Below are positions 28,201 to 36,179 of a DNA stretch of 49,062 nt, piece after piece; the first letter of the stretch is position 1; each line of letters opens with the position of its first letter. Source of the DNA: Poseidonibacter ostreae. Lineage in GTDB: Bacteria > Campylobacterota > Campylobacteria > Campylobacterales > Arcobacteraceae. Position numbers and translations under genes: made by a program. Below the pieces are notes generated by a model. That model saw nothing but the letters and a program-made list of their open reading frames with translations, was not told the origin of the DNA and did no database searches. The DNA lies in the NCBI RefSeq assembly GCF_009208075.1, contig NZ_WFKJ01000019.1, positions 1 through 49,062 on the forward strand. The letters are read 5' to 3'.

Positions 28201-30249
28201 ATGAATGATAAACAAAATAATGACAATAATGGTGGAAACAATAACAACTTTTTTAATAATAATCCATTATTAGTTTTTGTAATTTTTTCAATAGTTACAA
28301 TTTTTGCTTTTAAAGCATTATTCCCTGAAAATCAAATGGGAAATGGTTCAAATAATGGAGTTACTCCCTTTAATACACAGTCTAAAAATAAGACTGTTCC
28401 ATATTCAGAGTTAAAGAAGTTAATAACTTCTGGAAAAATTGAATATGTTGGAATTGGAAATACTCAAATTAGAGCAGTTTCTAAAGGTCCTTCTGGAGAA
28501 ATTACAACTTATACTGCAAGAAGAGTAATTCCTGATGAAACATTAGTTGCAAGTTTAGAAAAAAATGGAATTAATTATGGTGGGATTAATGAAGAGAATG
28601 TTTTAGCCGATATTTTATTTGGATGGGTTTTACCAATTTTTATTTTCTTAGCAATTTGGATGTTTATTACAAAAAGAATGTCTAAATCAATGGGTGGAGG
28701 AGGCGGAGGCCTTCTTGGAATTGGTTCATCTAAAAAGATGATTAATTCTGAAAAACCAAATGTTAAATTTGAAGATATGGCAGGAAACAAAGAAGCAAAA
28801 GAAGAAGTTCAAGAAGTAGTTGAATTTTTAAGAAACCCAGATAGATATGTAAAATTAGGAGCTCAAATTCCTAAAGGTGTTCTTTTAGTTGGACCTCCTG
28901 GAACGGGTAAAACATTACTTGCTAAAGCAGTTGCTGGTGAAGCTGATGTTGAGTTCTTAAGTGTTTCTGGTTCTGCATTTATCGAAATGTTTGTAGGTGT
29001 TGGAGCTTCTAGAGTTAGAGATTTATTTGAGCAAGCTAAAAAAGTTGCTCCTGCAATTATCTTTATTGATGAAATTGATGCAATTGGTAAAAGTAGAGCC
29101 TCTGGTGGTCCAATGGGTGGTAATGATGAAAGAGAACAAACTTTAAATCAATTACTAGCAGAAATGGATGGATTTGCTACTGAAGAAGCTCCTGTTATTG
29201 TATTAGCAGCTACAAATAGACCTGAAGTACTTGATCCTGCTTTATTAAGACCAGGAAGATTTGATAGACAAGTTTTAGTTGATAAACCTGATTTTGAAGG
29301 TAGAAAAGAGATTTTAAATGTACATATTAAAAACGTTGCAGTTGGAAAAGATGTAGATTTAGTTGAAGTTGCAAAAATGACTGCTGGATTAGCTGGTGCA
29401 GATTTAGCAAATATTATTAATGAAGCTGCATTACTTGCAGGTCGTGCTAATAAAGAAGAAGTAACATATGAAGATTTTAAAGAATCAGTTGAGCGGCAAA
29501 TTGCTGGACTTGAAAAGAAATCTAGAAGAATATCTCCAAAAGAGAGAAAGATTGTCGCTTATCATGAATCAGGACATGCTGTAATTGCAGAAATTACTAA
29601 AGGTGCTAAAAAAGTAAATAAAGTATCTATTGTTCCTAGAGGAATGGCTGCTTTAGGGTATACACTTAATACTCCTGAAGAGAATAAGTATTTAATGCAA
29701 AAACATGAGCTAATTGCTGAAGTAGATACATTACTTGGTGGTCGTGCTGCTGAAGAAGTATTTATTGGTGAAATCTCAACTGGTGCAGGTAATGATCTTG
29801 AACGTGCTACTGATATTATTAAATCAATGGCTACTATTTATGGAATGAGTGATGTTGCTGGACTTATGGTTTTAGAAAAAAGACAAAACCAATTCTTAGG
29901 TGGACAAACACAAAAAGATTTCTCTGATGATATGGCTAAAAATCTTGATGAACACGTAAAAACTTTACTTAATGAAAGATATGCCGCTGTTTTAGAATCT
30001 TTAAGAGAAAACTCTGAAGCTATTGAGGAGATGACAGCTGAATTACTTGAAATTGAAGTTATAACAGGCCAAAGAGTACGAGATATCATTAAGTCAAATG
30101 GTGGAACAGTTTTCGAAGATGAAGATTTACATACTGAAGCACTTTCTAAAGATGAAAGTGAAGATGAAAAAGAAGAAGAATCTGAAGTTTCTGAATCTAA
30201 TGATGATACAGATTTAAATACGGAAGAAAACGAATCTAAAAAAGACTAA
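28201..30249 (+). CDS. ftsH: ATP-dependent zinc metalloprotease FtsH
   Basis: A 682-residue membrane protease. An Asn-rich N-terminus precedes one membrane segment (about 22-40), a periplasmic domain, and a second membrane segment (about 137-157). The AAA domain has Walker A GPPGTGKT, Walker B IIFIDEIDAIG and the pore motif MFVGVGASR. The zinc protease site is HESGH. The last ~40 residues are very acidic (Glu/Asp/Ser), a tail common in this phylum. It degrades membrane and regulatory proteins. It is the last gene of the prmA-ftsH unit. Confidence 0.98.
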   Translation: MNDKQNNDNNGGNNNNFFNNNPLLVFVIFSIVTIFAFKALFPENQMGNGSNNGVTPFNTQSKNKTVPYSELKKLITSGKIEYVGIGNTQIRAVSKGPSGEITTYTARRVIPDETLVASLEKNGINYGGINEENVLADILFGWVLPIFIFLAIWMFITKRMSKSMGGGGGGLLGIGSSKKMINSEKPNVKFEDMAGNKEAKEEVQEVVEFLRNPDRYVKLGAQIPKGVLLVGPPGTGKTLLAKAVAGEADVEFLSVSGSAFIEMFVGVGASRVRDLFEQAKKVAPAIIFIDEIDAIGKSRASGGPMGGNDEREQTLNQLLAEMDGFATEEAPVIVLAATNRPEVLDPALLRPGRFDRQVLVDKPDFEGRKEILNVHIKNVAVGKDVDLVEVAKMTAGLAGADLANIINEAALLAGRANKEEVTYEDFKESVERQIAGLEKKSRRISPKERKIVAYHESGHAVIAEITKGAKKVNKVSIVPRGMAALGYTLNTPEENKYLMQKHELIAEVDTLLGGRAAEEVFIGEISTGAGNDLERATDIIKSMATIYGMSDVAGLMVLEKRQNQFLGGQTQKDFSDDMAKNLDEHVKTLLNERYAAVLESLRENSEAIEEMTAELLEIEVITGQRVRDIIKSNGGTVFEDEDLHTEALSKDESEDEKEEESEVSESNDDTDLNTEENESKKD

Positions 30250-30256
30250 TAATGAT

Positions 30257-30291
30257 AAGAAAAAGGTAGAATAAAATTTTATCTTTTTCTT
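30257..30291 (+). terminator. probable terminator after ftsH
   Basis: AAGAAAAAG (30257-30265) pairs with CTTTTTCTT (30283-30291). The 17 bases between them contain ATAAAATTTTAT, itself self-complementary, and the 3' side is T-rich. The stem is AT-rich, so strength is uncertain. Confidence 0.45.
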
Positions 30292-30367
30292 TCTACAATA
30301 AAAGCTAACAAAAGACTGAAAATTATTATTTATTAAAAATTTGATAAAATAAAATTATAGGTTACAT

Positions 30368-31258
30368 ATGAAAAAAATTCTCTTAATAATATTTTTATTT
30401 ATTTTTACTATAAACTCATTTTCAAATGAAAAAAAAATTAAAAATGAGATTAATTATGGCTTTATTCATAGTTATGATATTTTAGCTGATTTTAAAGACG
30501 CAAGAGAAAGTCTAAGTAAATGGCTTGGTAGGGTTGGTGAAAAAAAAGAGATAAATTTAAATGTTACTTTTTATGATGATAGAAAAAAAGTTTTTAAAAA
30601 CTATATGAATCATAGTTTAAATATGGTATCTATGGAATATGGAGATTATTATAAACATAAAAATCAAATGGATCCTATAAGTTCAAGATATTGGAGTGTA
30701 TCTTTTAATGAAAAAAGGGAGTATAAATTTTGTTTAGTTGCTAGGAATGATATTAAATTTGATTCATATAAAGATCTGAAAAATAAAACAATTATTATGA
30801 AAAAGTACCAATCTATTGGAAGTATTTGGCTTGATTATAAAAGTTTAGAAAATACTAAAAAAGATTTTAGTAAACTTGTAAAATCAGTAAAATATGAATC
30901 AAAAGAATCAACAAGTTTATTAAATGTTTTTTTTAAAAAGCAAGATTTAGCATTAGTTAGAAAAACGACTTGGACTACAATGCTTGAATTAAACCCATCA
31001 CTAAAACAACGAGTAAAATTATTTGAATGTTCTAATATTGATTTTATTCCTTTTATTAGTGTCTTTTCAAAATCTACAGATAATCACACTGTAAATATTT
31101 TCTTTGAAGCATTGCAAAATTTAAAAGATGATAGTGATATTAATGAATTATACTCATTATTTAAATTTTATGATGTATATGAAGTAAAAAAAGAAGATTT
31201 GTTAGATATGAATAATTTTTATAATGAATATTATAAATTAAAAAAGAAGCATAATTAA
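30368..31258 (+). CDS. PhnD-like periplasmic binding protein linked to a histidine kinase
   Basis: A 296-residue exported protein. The signal peptide covers about 1-20 (KK, hydrophobic core, NSFSN). INYGFIHSYD, SMEYGDYYKH, FCLVARNDIKFDSYKDLKNKTIIM and the later DLALVRKTTW follow the two-lobe pattern of PhnD/SsuA-type binding proteins. Instead of transporter genes, a histidine kinase follows with a one-base overlap (TAATG). It therefore probably serves as the ligand-sensing part of a signalling system rather than of an ABC importer. The ligand is unknown. Confidence 0.8.
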   Translation: MKKILLIIFLFIFTINSFSNEKKIKNEINYGFIHSYDILADFKDARESLSKWLGRVGEKKEINLNVTFYDDRKKVFKNYMNHSLNMVSMEYGDYYKHKNQMDPISSRYWSVSFNEKREYKFCLVARNDIKFDSYKDLKNKTIIMKKYQSIGSIWLDYKSLENTKKDFSKLVKSVKYESKESTSLLNVFFKKQDLALVRKTTWTTMLELNPSLKQRVKLFECSNIDFIPFISVFSKSTDNHTVNIFFEALQNLKDDSDINELYSLFKFYDVYEVKKEDLLDMNNFYNEYYKLKKKHN

Positions 31259-32865
31259 TGTTAAACTTATTTAGAAATAAATTATTTGGAAAATTATTTA
31301 TATTAATTTTTCTTGCAATTTTATTAATATTATTAACATTTACTTCACAAGTTATTACTTTCCAGAAAAAATCTATTTTAGAATCTTTATATTCAGAAGC
31401 AAAAAGTATTGGTGATTCTATATCCTTTGTAAAAAAAGATGACATGATTATTGATAATGAAATAGGCTTATTAGAGTTTACTTTAAAGTTTGTAAATCAA
31501 AATGAACGAATAGAGACTTTTTTAATATCTAGAAAAGATGGAAATCTCTTATCTATTAAAAAAGAGAAATGGGAGTTATTAGACAAAAGTAAAAATTTTT
31601 ATAAAAAAAATGAATATGGAACTAGTAATTTTAAAATTGTGGAATCACTTTATTCAAATAAAAGAGTATTAATATATACATATCCTGTTAAAATTTCAGG
31701 TTTGCTTTGGGGTTGGTATCATTTAGAATTATCTCTTCAAGAGTATGACAAAAAAATTGATGAAATGTACAATAACATAATTTTTTTGGCTTTAGTATTA
31801 CTACTTACTTCAATTTTTTTATCTTATTTAATTGCAATAATGATTACAAATCCAGTTATAAAATTAAGTAAGGTATCTTATGAAATTTCTAAAGGTGACT
31901 TAACACAAAGAGCTAATATTAAAACTAATGACGAAATTGGAGAGTTGTCTGTAACTTTTAATAAAATGCTAGATTCATTAGAATATTCACAAAAAGAGTT
32001 AAAAAAATCGCAAATGGAACTTGAAAAAAGAGTTGAATTAAGAACAAGGGAATTAAAGAAAGTTAATGAATCTTTAGAAGAAAAATCTATTGAACTTAAA
32101 GAGCTAAATGAAAATCTTGAGCATAGAGTTATAAATGAAATTTCAAAAAGACAAAGACAAGAAGATCTTTTAATTCAGCAATCAAAACTAGCCTCAATGG
32201 GAGAAATGATTGGAAATATTGCACATCAATGGAGACAACCTTTGAATGCACTTGGATTAGTAATCCAAAATATTCAATTAACATATATGATGGGTGATTT
32301 AGATGATAAATTTGTAGAGAAATCTGTAGAAAAAGCGAATTTATTAACTTCAACAATGTCAAAAACAATTGATGATTTTAGAAACTTTTTTAAACCTAAT
32401 AAAGAGATTACAGAGTTTAGTTTAGATGCATCAATAAAAAACTCTTTATCTTTAATTAGTTCAACTTTTGAATATAATGGAATTACTATTGATTATAAAA
32501 TTTCAAAAGATATTAAAGTTATGGGTTTTCCTAATGAGTTTTCACAAGTTATTTTAAATATATTAACAAACTCAAAAGATGCCCTTGTTGATAAAAAAAT
32601 TACTAATGCAAAAGTTTTAATAGAAATAAAAAAATCTAATAAATATGCTTGTGTTAGTATAAAAGATAATGCAGGTGGAATTCCTCTTTCTATAATTGAG
32701 AAAATATTTGAACCTTATTTTACAACAAAAGAAGAAGGAAAAGGTACTGGTATTGGATTATATATGTCAAAAATCATTATTGAAAAAAATATGAATGGAA
32801 AACTATTTGTAAATAATACAAAAGAGGGTGCAGAATTTACTGTATCAGTACCTTTATCTAGCTAA
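31258..32865 (+). CDS. membrane sensor histidine kinase with HAMP
   Basis: A 535-residue kinase. Membrane segments lie at about 10-31 and 172-195, flanking a periplasmic domain of ~140 residues. A HAMP domain with ITNPVIKLS and DEIGELSVTFNKML leads into a coiled coil (about 240-300). The H-box is MGEMIGNIAHQWRQPLNALG, the HQWRQP type frequent in Campylobacterota. The ATP domain shows ILTNSKDAL, KDNAGGIP, FEPYFTTK and GTGIGLYMSK. It is coupled to the PhnD-like gene and followed after 98 bases by the REC-PAS-GGDEF gene, its likely target. Confidence 0.92.
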   Translation: MLNLFRNKLFGKLFILIFLAILLILLTFTSQVITFQKKSILESLYSEAKSIGDSISFVKKDDMIIDNEIGLLEFTLKFVNQNERIETFLISRKDGNLLSIKKEKWELLDKSKNFYKKNEYGTSNFKIVESLYSNKRVLIYTYPVKISGLLWGWYHLELSLQEYDKKIDEMYNNIIFLALVLLLTSIFLSYLIAIMITNPVIKLSKVSYEISKGDLTQRANIKTNDEIGELSVTFNKMLDSLEYSQKELKKSQMELEKRVELRTRELKKVNESLEEKSIELKELNENLEHRVINEISKRQRQEDLLIQQSKLASMGEMIGNIAHQWRQPLNALGLVIQNIQLTYMMGDLDDKFVEKSVEKANLLTSTMSKTIDDFRNFFKPNKEITEFSLDASIKNSLSLISSTFEYNGITIDYKISKDIKVMGFPNEFSQVILNILTNSKDALVDKKITNAKVLIEIKKSNKYACVSIKDNAGGIPLSIIEKIFEPYFTTKEEGKGTGIGLYMSKIIIEKNMNGKLFVNNTKEGAEFTVSVPLSS

Positions 32866-32876
32866 AAAAACAAGAA

Positions 32877-32896
32877 AATAAGCAAATACGCTTATT
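32877..32896 (+). other. stem-loop after the histidine kinase gene
   Basis: AATAAGC (32877-32883) and GCTTATT (32890-32896) form a seven-pair stem with a six-base loop, 11 bases after the kinase stop. No long T-run follows. It may be a weak terminator or part of the control region of the next gene. Confidence 0.4.
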
Positions 32897-32934
32897 ATAA
32901 TAAAGGTTTTTATAGTATACTTTATTATAATAAA
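32892..32934. repeat. twin identical palindromes flanking a -10 element
   Basis: TTATTATAATAAA occurs at 32892-32904 and again at 32922-32934. The first 12 bases are a perfect palindrome. The copies are 30 bp apart, about three helical turns. TATACT (32916-32921), a good -10, lies between and abuts the second copy. This suggests two operator sites controlling the gene at 32964, though AT richness makes chance possible. Confidence 0.5.
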
Positions 32935-32963
32935 TACAAGTAAATAATAAAAAAGAAGTAGAG

Positions 32964-34250
32964 TTGAAAAAAATCAATAAGACATTGTTGAGCAATGTAA
33001 CTATTTTATACGTAGAAGATGAAAAGATGATTAGTGAAGAAGTATCTTTTTTCTTTAAAAAATATGTTAAAAAGTTTTATATTGCAAATAACGGTGAAGA
33101 GGGGCTTGAGCTTTTTAAAGAAGTAAAGCCTGATATATTAATTACTGATATTCAAATGCCTAAAATGAATGGCCTTGAGATGATTAAAGAAATAGGTCAT
33201 ACTTCAGTCCCAATTATAATTACAACAGCATATTCAGATATTGATTATTTTTTAAAAGCAATAGAACTTAAAATATCAAAATTTGTAATAAAACCAATAA
33301 ACTTAGTTAATCTTATTTCAAATGTTCAAGATTGTATAGTTGAGAGCTATTTACAAGATAAACTTTATGAAAAAGATAATTTATTAAAAATAGTTGATGA
33401 AAATGTACTTCTTTCAATAACTGATAAAAATGGAATAATTATTGATGTAAGTAGTGCTTTTTGTGAATTTACACAGTTTAGCAAAGACGAACTAATTGGT
33501 GAAAGTCATAGAATAATAAAGCATGAAGATAATTCTAATTCTTTTTATGAAAATATGTGGAAAGAGATAAGTTCAGGAAAAAGATTTAAAACAGAGATTA
33601 AAAACAGAAAAAAAGATGGAACAATTTATTATGCCAATCTTACAATTACTCCTGTTTTTAAAGATGATGAAATTATAAATTATACGGCTATTAGAAATGA
33701 TATTACAAATAAGAAAAGATTAGAGCAGTTAATAATTGAAGATGATTTAACAAGACTTTATAATAGAAGGCATTTTAATACTATTTTAAATAAAGAGATT
33801 AGAAGAGCAAAAAGAGATAAATCAATAATAACTTTAGTTAGTTTGGATATTGACCACTTTAAAAAGTATAATGATACATATGGTCATCCAAAAGGGGATA
33901 ATGTATTAATAAAAATAGGCAAAGTATTACTTGAGCATACATCAAGATCTAGTGATTATGCTTTTAGAATAGGTGGCGAAGAGTTTTGTTTAATATTCTC
34001 AGGTTCACAAGTTCAAGAATCTTTATTTCATGTACAAGAGATTGTTAATGCTGTTGAGAATTTAAAAATTGAACATAAAAATAGTAGAAATAGTAAGTTT
34101 GTTACTATTTCCGCTGGACTTATTGTACAAAAAGCAGATGAAATAGTTGATGAAGATACTCTTTATAAATATTCTGATATTGCATTATATCAAGCAAAAG
34201 TAAAAGGACGTAATCAAGTTATTCTTTCTGAATCTTCTACAAAGTCTTGA
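32964..34250 (+). CDS. REC-PAS-GGDEF response regulator (diguanylate cyclase)
   Basis: A 428-residue regulator. Receiver (about 10-125): LYVEDEK, phosphoacceptor in ILITDIQMPKMNG, Lys in FVIKPIN. PAS (about 140-255): FTQFSKDELIGESHRIIKHED and AIRNDITNKKR. GGDEF (about 260-428): DDLTRLYNRRHF, SLDIDHFKKYND, and the active-site RIGGEEFCLIF; GGEEF is an active form. It should make cyclic di-GMP when phosphorylated, probably by the kinase upstream. The start is TTG with AAGAAG upstream. The stop TGA lies inside the -35 of the leuA promoter. Confidence 0.92.
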   Translation: MKKINKTLLSNVTILYVEDEKMISEEVSFFFKKYVKKFYIANNGEEGLELFKEVKPDILITDIQMPKMNGLEMIKEIGHTSVPIIITTAYSDIDYFLKAIELKISKFVIKPINLVNLISNVQDCIVESYLQDKLYEKDNLLKIVDENVLLSITDKNGIIIDVSSAFCEFTQFSKDELIGESHRIIKHEDNSNSFYENMWKEISSGKRFKTEIKNRKKDGTIYYANLTITPVFKDDEIINYTAIRNDITNKKRLEQLIIEDDLTRLYNRRHFNTILNKEIRRAKRDKSIITLVSLDIDHFKKYNDTYGHPKGDNVLIKIGKVLLEHTSRSSDYAFRIGGEEFCLIFSGSQVQESLFHVQEIVNAVENLKIEHKNSRNSKFVTISAGLIVQKADEIVDEDTLYKYSDIALYQAKVKGRNQVILSESSTKS

Positions 34251-34275
34251 CAAAAGTATTTAAATTAATTATACT
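34247..34275 (+). promoter_or_regulatory. leuA leader promoter
   Basis: TTGACA (34247-34252) and TATACT (34270-34275) with a 17-base spacer: a near-consensus sigma-70 promoter. The start point should be near 34282, about 24 bases before the leader peptide and 205 before leuA. The -35 overlaps the last codons of the GGDEF gene. Confidence 0.8.
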
Positions 34276-34292
34276 TATGCACATTCAAAAAT

Positions 34293-34389
34293 TTAGGAGA
34301 GTTCTATGAAAATATTTAATTTCTACAATAACCATTTCATCAAAAGTGTTAACTCTTCATTGCTTCTTACAAAAACTCTCTAATTTTTT
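34293..34389 (+). promoter_or_regulatory. possible leucine attenuator of leuA
   Basis: GAGAGTT (34297-34303), which includes part of the leader ribosome site, pairs with AACTCTC (34374-34380). TTA (34293-34295) can extend the stem with TAA (34381-34383), and six Ts follow at once (34384-34389). The same arm can instead pair with AACTCT at 34351-34356. The two pairings exclude each other. A ribosome stalled at the Leu codons (34360-34368) would cover the late arm and prevent the terminator-like form. The ~70-base loop is unusual, so the mechanism is inference. Confidence 0.5.
34306..34383 (+). CDS. leuA leader peptide (leuL-like), 25 residues
   Basis: A short reading frame between promoter and leuA. 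AGGAGA (34295-34300) lies five bases before the ATG, the strongest ribosome site in the neighbourhood. The peptide ends SSLLLTKTL: three consecutive Leu codons (TTG CTT CTT) plus a final CTC, four Leu in the last seven residues. TTG and CTC are not the favoured Leu codons of this genome. This is the form of a leucine attenuation leader. leuA starts 105 bases later. Confidence 0.75.
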   Translation: MKIFNFYNNHFIKSVNSSLLLTKTL

Positions 34390-34488
34390 ACAATTAGACT
34401 TTAAACAATCAACAAATTACATTACATAGTTTTTCTTTTTTTATAATAAAAAAGATATAATATTACATATTTTAAAAGGTAAATCACA

Positions 34489-36042
34489 ATGGATAAAAAT
34501 AGGATTATAGTATTTGATACTACATTAAGAGATGGTGAACAAAGTCCAGGTTGTTCAATGAATACAGAAGAAAAAATCAAAATAGCATTACAATTAGAAA
34601 AATTAGGTGTTGATGTTATTGAAGCAGGTTTCGCAGCTGCTAGTCCAGGTGATTTTGATGCAATTTCAAGAATTGCAGAACAAGTTAAGAACTCTTCTAT
34701 TTGTTCACTTAGTCGTGCAATTGATAATGATATTAAACAATCAGGATTAGCAGTTAGTAAGGCTCCATTACATAGAATTCATACATTTATTGCTACTTCA
34801 CCAATTCATATGAAGTATAAATTAAAAATGAATGAAGCTGAGGTAATAAAAAGAGCTGTTCATGCAGTTGAATATGCAAGAACTTTTGTTAATGATGTTG
34901 AGTTTTCATTAGAAGATGCTGGACGTTCTGAAATTCCATTTATGAAAGAAGTTATGGATGCTGTAATAAATGCAGGTGCTACAACTATTAACTTACCAGA
35001 TACAGTAGGATATAGATTACCTCATGAATTAGGTGCAATGGTTAAAGAATTATCAGATTTTGCAGGAGATCGTGCGATTATTTCAGTACATAATCATAAT
35101 GATTTAGGTTTATCAACTGCAAATACATTAGCAGCTGTTATGAATGGTGCTAGACAAATAGAAGTTACTATGAATGGTTTAGGTGAGAGAGCTGGGAATT
35201 CAGCTTTAGAAGAAGCTGTTATGGCTATTAAAACTAGAAAAGATGCTTTTGGAGATTTATATACAAATATTAACACTCCAGAGATATATCCAACTTCAAG
35301 ATTAGTAGCAAATATCACAGGTGTTGAACCACAACAAAATAAAGCAATTGTTGGTAAAAATGCCTTTGCTCATGAAAGTGGAATTCACCAAGATGGTATG
35401 TTAAAAAATAATGAAACATATGAAATTATGAGACCTGAAGATGTTGGTGTATTTAAAGAATCTACATTAATTTTAGGTAAGCATTCTGGTCGTGCTGCAT
35501 TTAGAGATAAGATTGAACATTTAGGGTTTGATAAAGTAAGTGATGAAGAATTAAATGCTGCTTTTGAAAGATTTAAAATTTTAGCTGATAAGAAAAAAGA
35601 TGTTAGTGATGATGATATTAGAATGTTAATTACTGATGAAGCTTTAAATCAAGATAAAACTTATGAATTAGAAGCATTACAAATTTCTGATTGTTCAAAT
35701 GGAGTTCCAACAGCAGCAGTTGCTATTAAATTCCAAAATCAAATCATGAGAGATGCTGCTATTGGTGATGGTACAATGGATGCAATCTTTAAAACAATAG
35801 ATAGATTAACAGGTTATAATGGAGAGCTTAAAGATTATAAAGTAACTTCTGTAACTGAGGGTAAAGATGCTTTAGCAAAAGTTACTACTAGAGTTTCTTT
35901 TGATGAATCTTCTCCTGCCTTTGTTGGACATGGTTTAAGTATTGATACTATGTTAGCAACTGCAAAAGCATATTTAAGTGCCTTAAACTCTTACCTTTCT
36001 CAAAAAGAAAGACTTTCAAAACAAACTTCTCATCAAGTATAA
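34489..36042 (+). CDS. leuA: 2-isopropylmalate synthase
   Basis: A 517-residue enzyme. [14 protein letters not shown] and [16 protein letters not shown] are the catalytic-barrel and metal-site motifs; [14 protein letters not shown] and [11 protein letters not shown] follow. The C-terminal regulatory domain (about 390-505) binds leucine for feedback inhibition in this family. It joins acetyl-CoA to 2-oxoisovalerate, the first step of leucine synthesis. No other leu genes are adjacent. The leader and possible attenuator upstream imply a second layer of leucine control. Confidence 0.97.
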   Translation: MDKNRIIVFDTTLRDGEQSPGCSMNTEEKIKIALQLEKLGVDVIEAGFAAASPGDFDAISRIAEQVKNSSICSLSRAIDNDIKQSGLAVSKAPLHRIHTFIATSPIHMKYKLKMNEAEVIKRAVHAVEYARTFVNDVEFSLEDAGRSEIPFMKEVMDAVINAGATTINLPDTVGYRLPHELGAMVKELSDFAGDRAIISVHNHNDLGLSTANTLAAVMNGARQIEVTMNGLGERAGNSALEEAVMAIKTRKDAFGDLYTNINTPEIYPTSRLVANITGVEPQQNKAIVGKNAFAHESGIHQDGMLKNNETYEIMRPEDVGVFKESTLILGKHSGRAAFRDKIEHLGFDKVSDEELNAAFERFKILADKKKDVSDDDIRMLITDEALNQDKTYELEALQISDCSNGVPTAAVAIKFQNQIMRDAAIGDGTMDAIFKTIDRLTGYNGELKDYKVTSVTEGKDALAKVTTRVSFDESSPAFVGHGLSIDTMLATAKAYLSALNSYLSQKERLSKQTSHQV

Positions 36043-36043
36043 A

Positions 36044-36072
36044 TAAGTAAAGCAGTAAATCTGCTTTGCTTA
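36044..36072 (+). terminator. stem-loop terminator after leuA
   Basis: Bases 36044-36055 pair with 36061-36072 (12 pairs including one T-G) around a five-base loop, two bases after the leuA stop. The tail is only moderately T-rich, so it may be a partial terminator or a 3'-end stabiliser. Confidence 0.6.
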
Positions 36073-36082
36073 ATTAAATAAC

Positions 36083-36096
36083 TTGACCAAAATCAA
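36083..36096 (+). promoter_or_regulatory. Crp/Fnr-type binding site
   Basis: TTGACCAAAATCAA matches the Fnr consensus TTGAT-N4-ATCAA at nine of ten positions, within the longer inverted repeat ACTTGA-N6-TCAAGT (36081-36098). Its centre lies about 40 bases before the start point expected from TATAAT at 36116, the class II activator position. It suggests oxygen, nitric oxide or similar control of the downstream five-gene run. Confidence 0.6.
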
Positions 36097-36115
36097 GTAT
36101 TTATAAAAAAGAGTG

Positions 36116-36121
36116 TATAAT
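36116..36121 (+). promoter_or_regulatory. -10 element of the DUF1538 operon
   Basis: A consensus TATAAT without a matching -35, as expected for a promoter that depends on an activator such as the Crp/Fnr site upstream. It lies about 59 bases before the ATG. Confidence 0.55.
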
Positions 36122-36179
36122 ATAGTCACTTTACTAAATAAATAATTATTTAGAGTAATAGCAGGAGATATAATATTAC

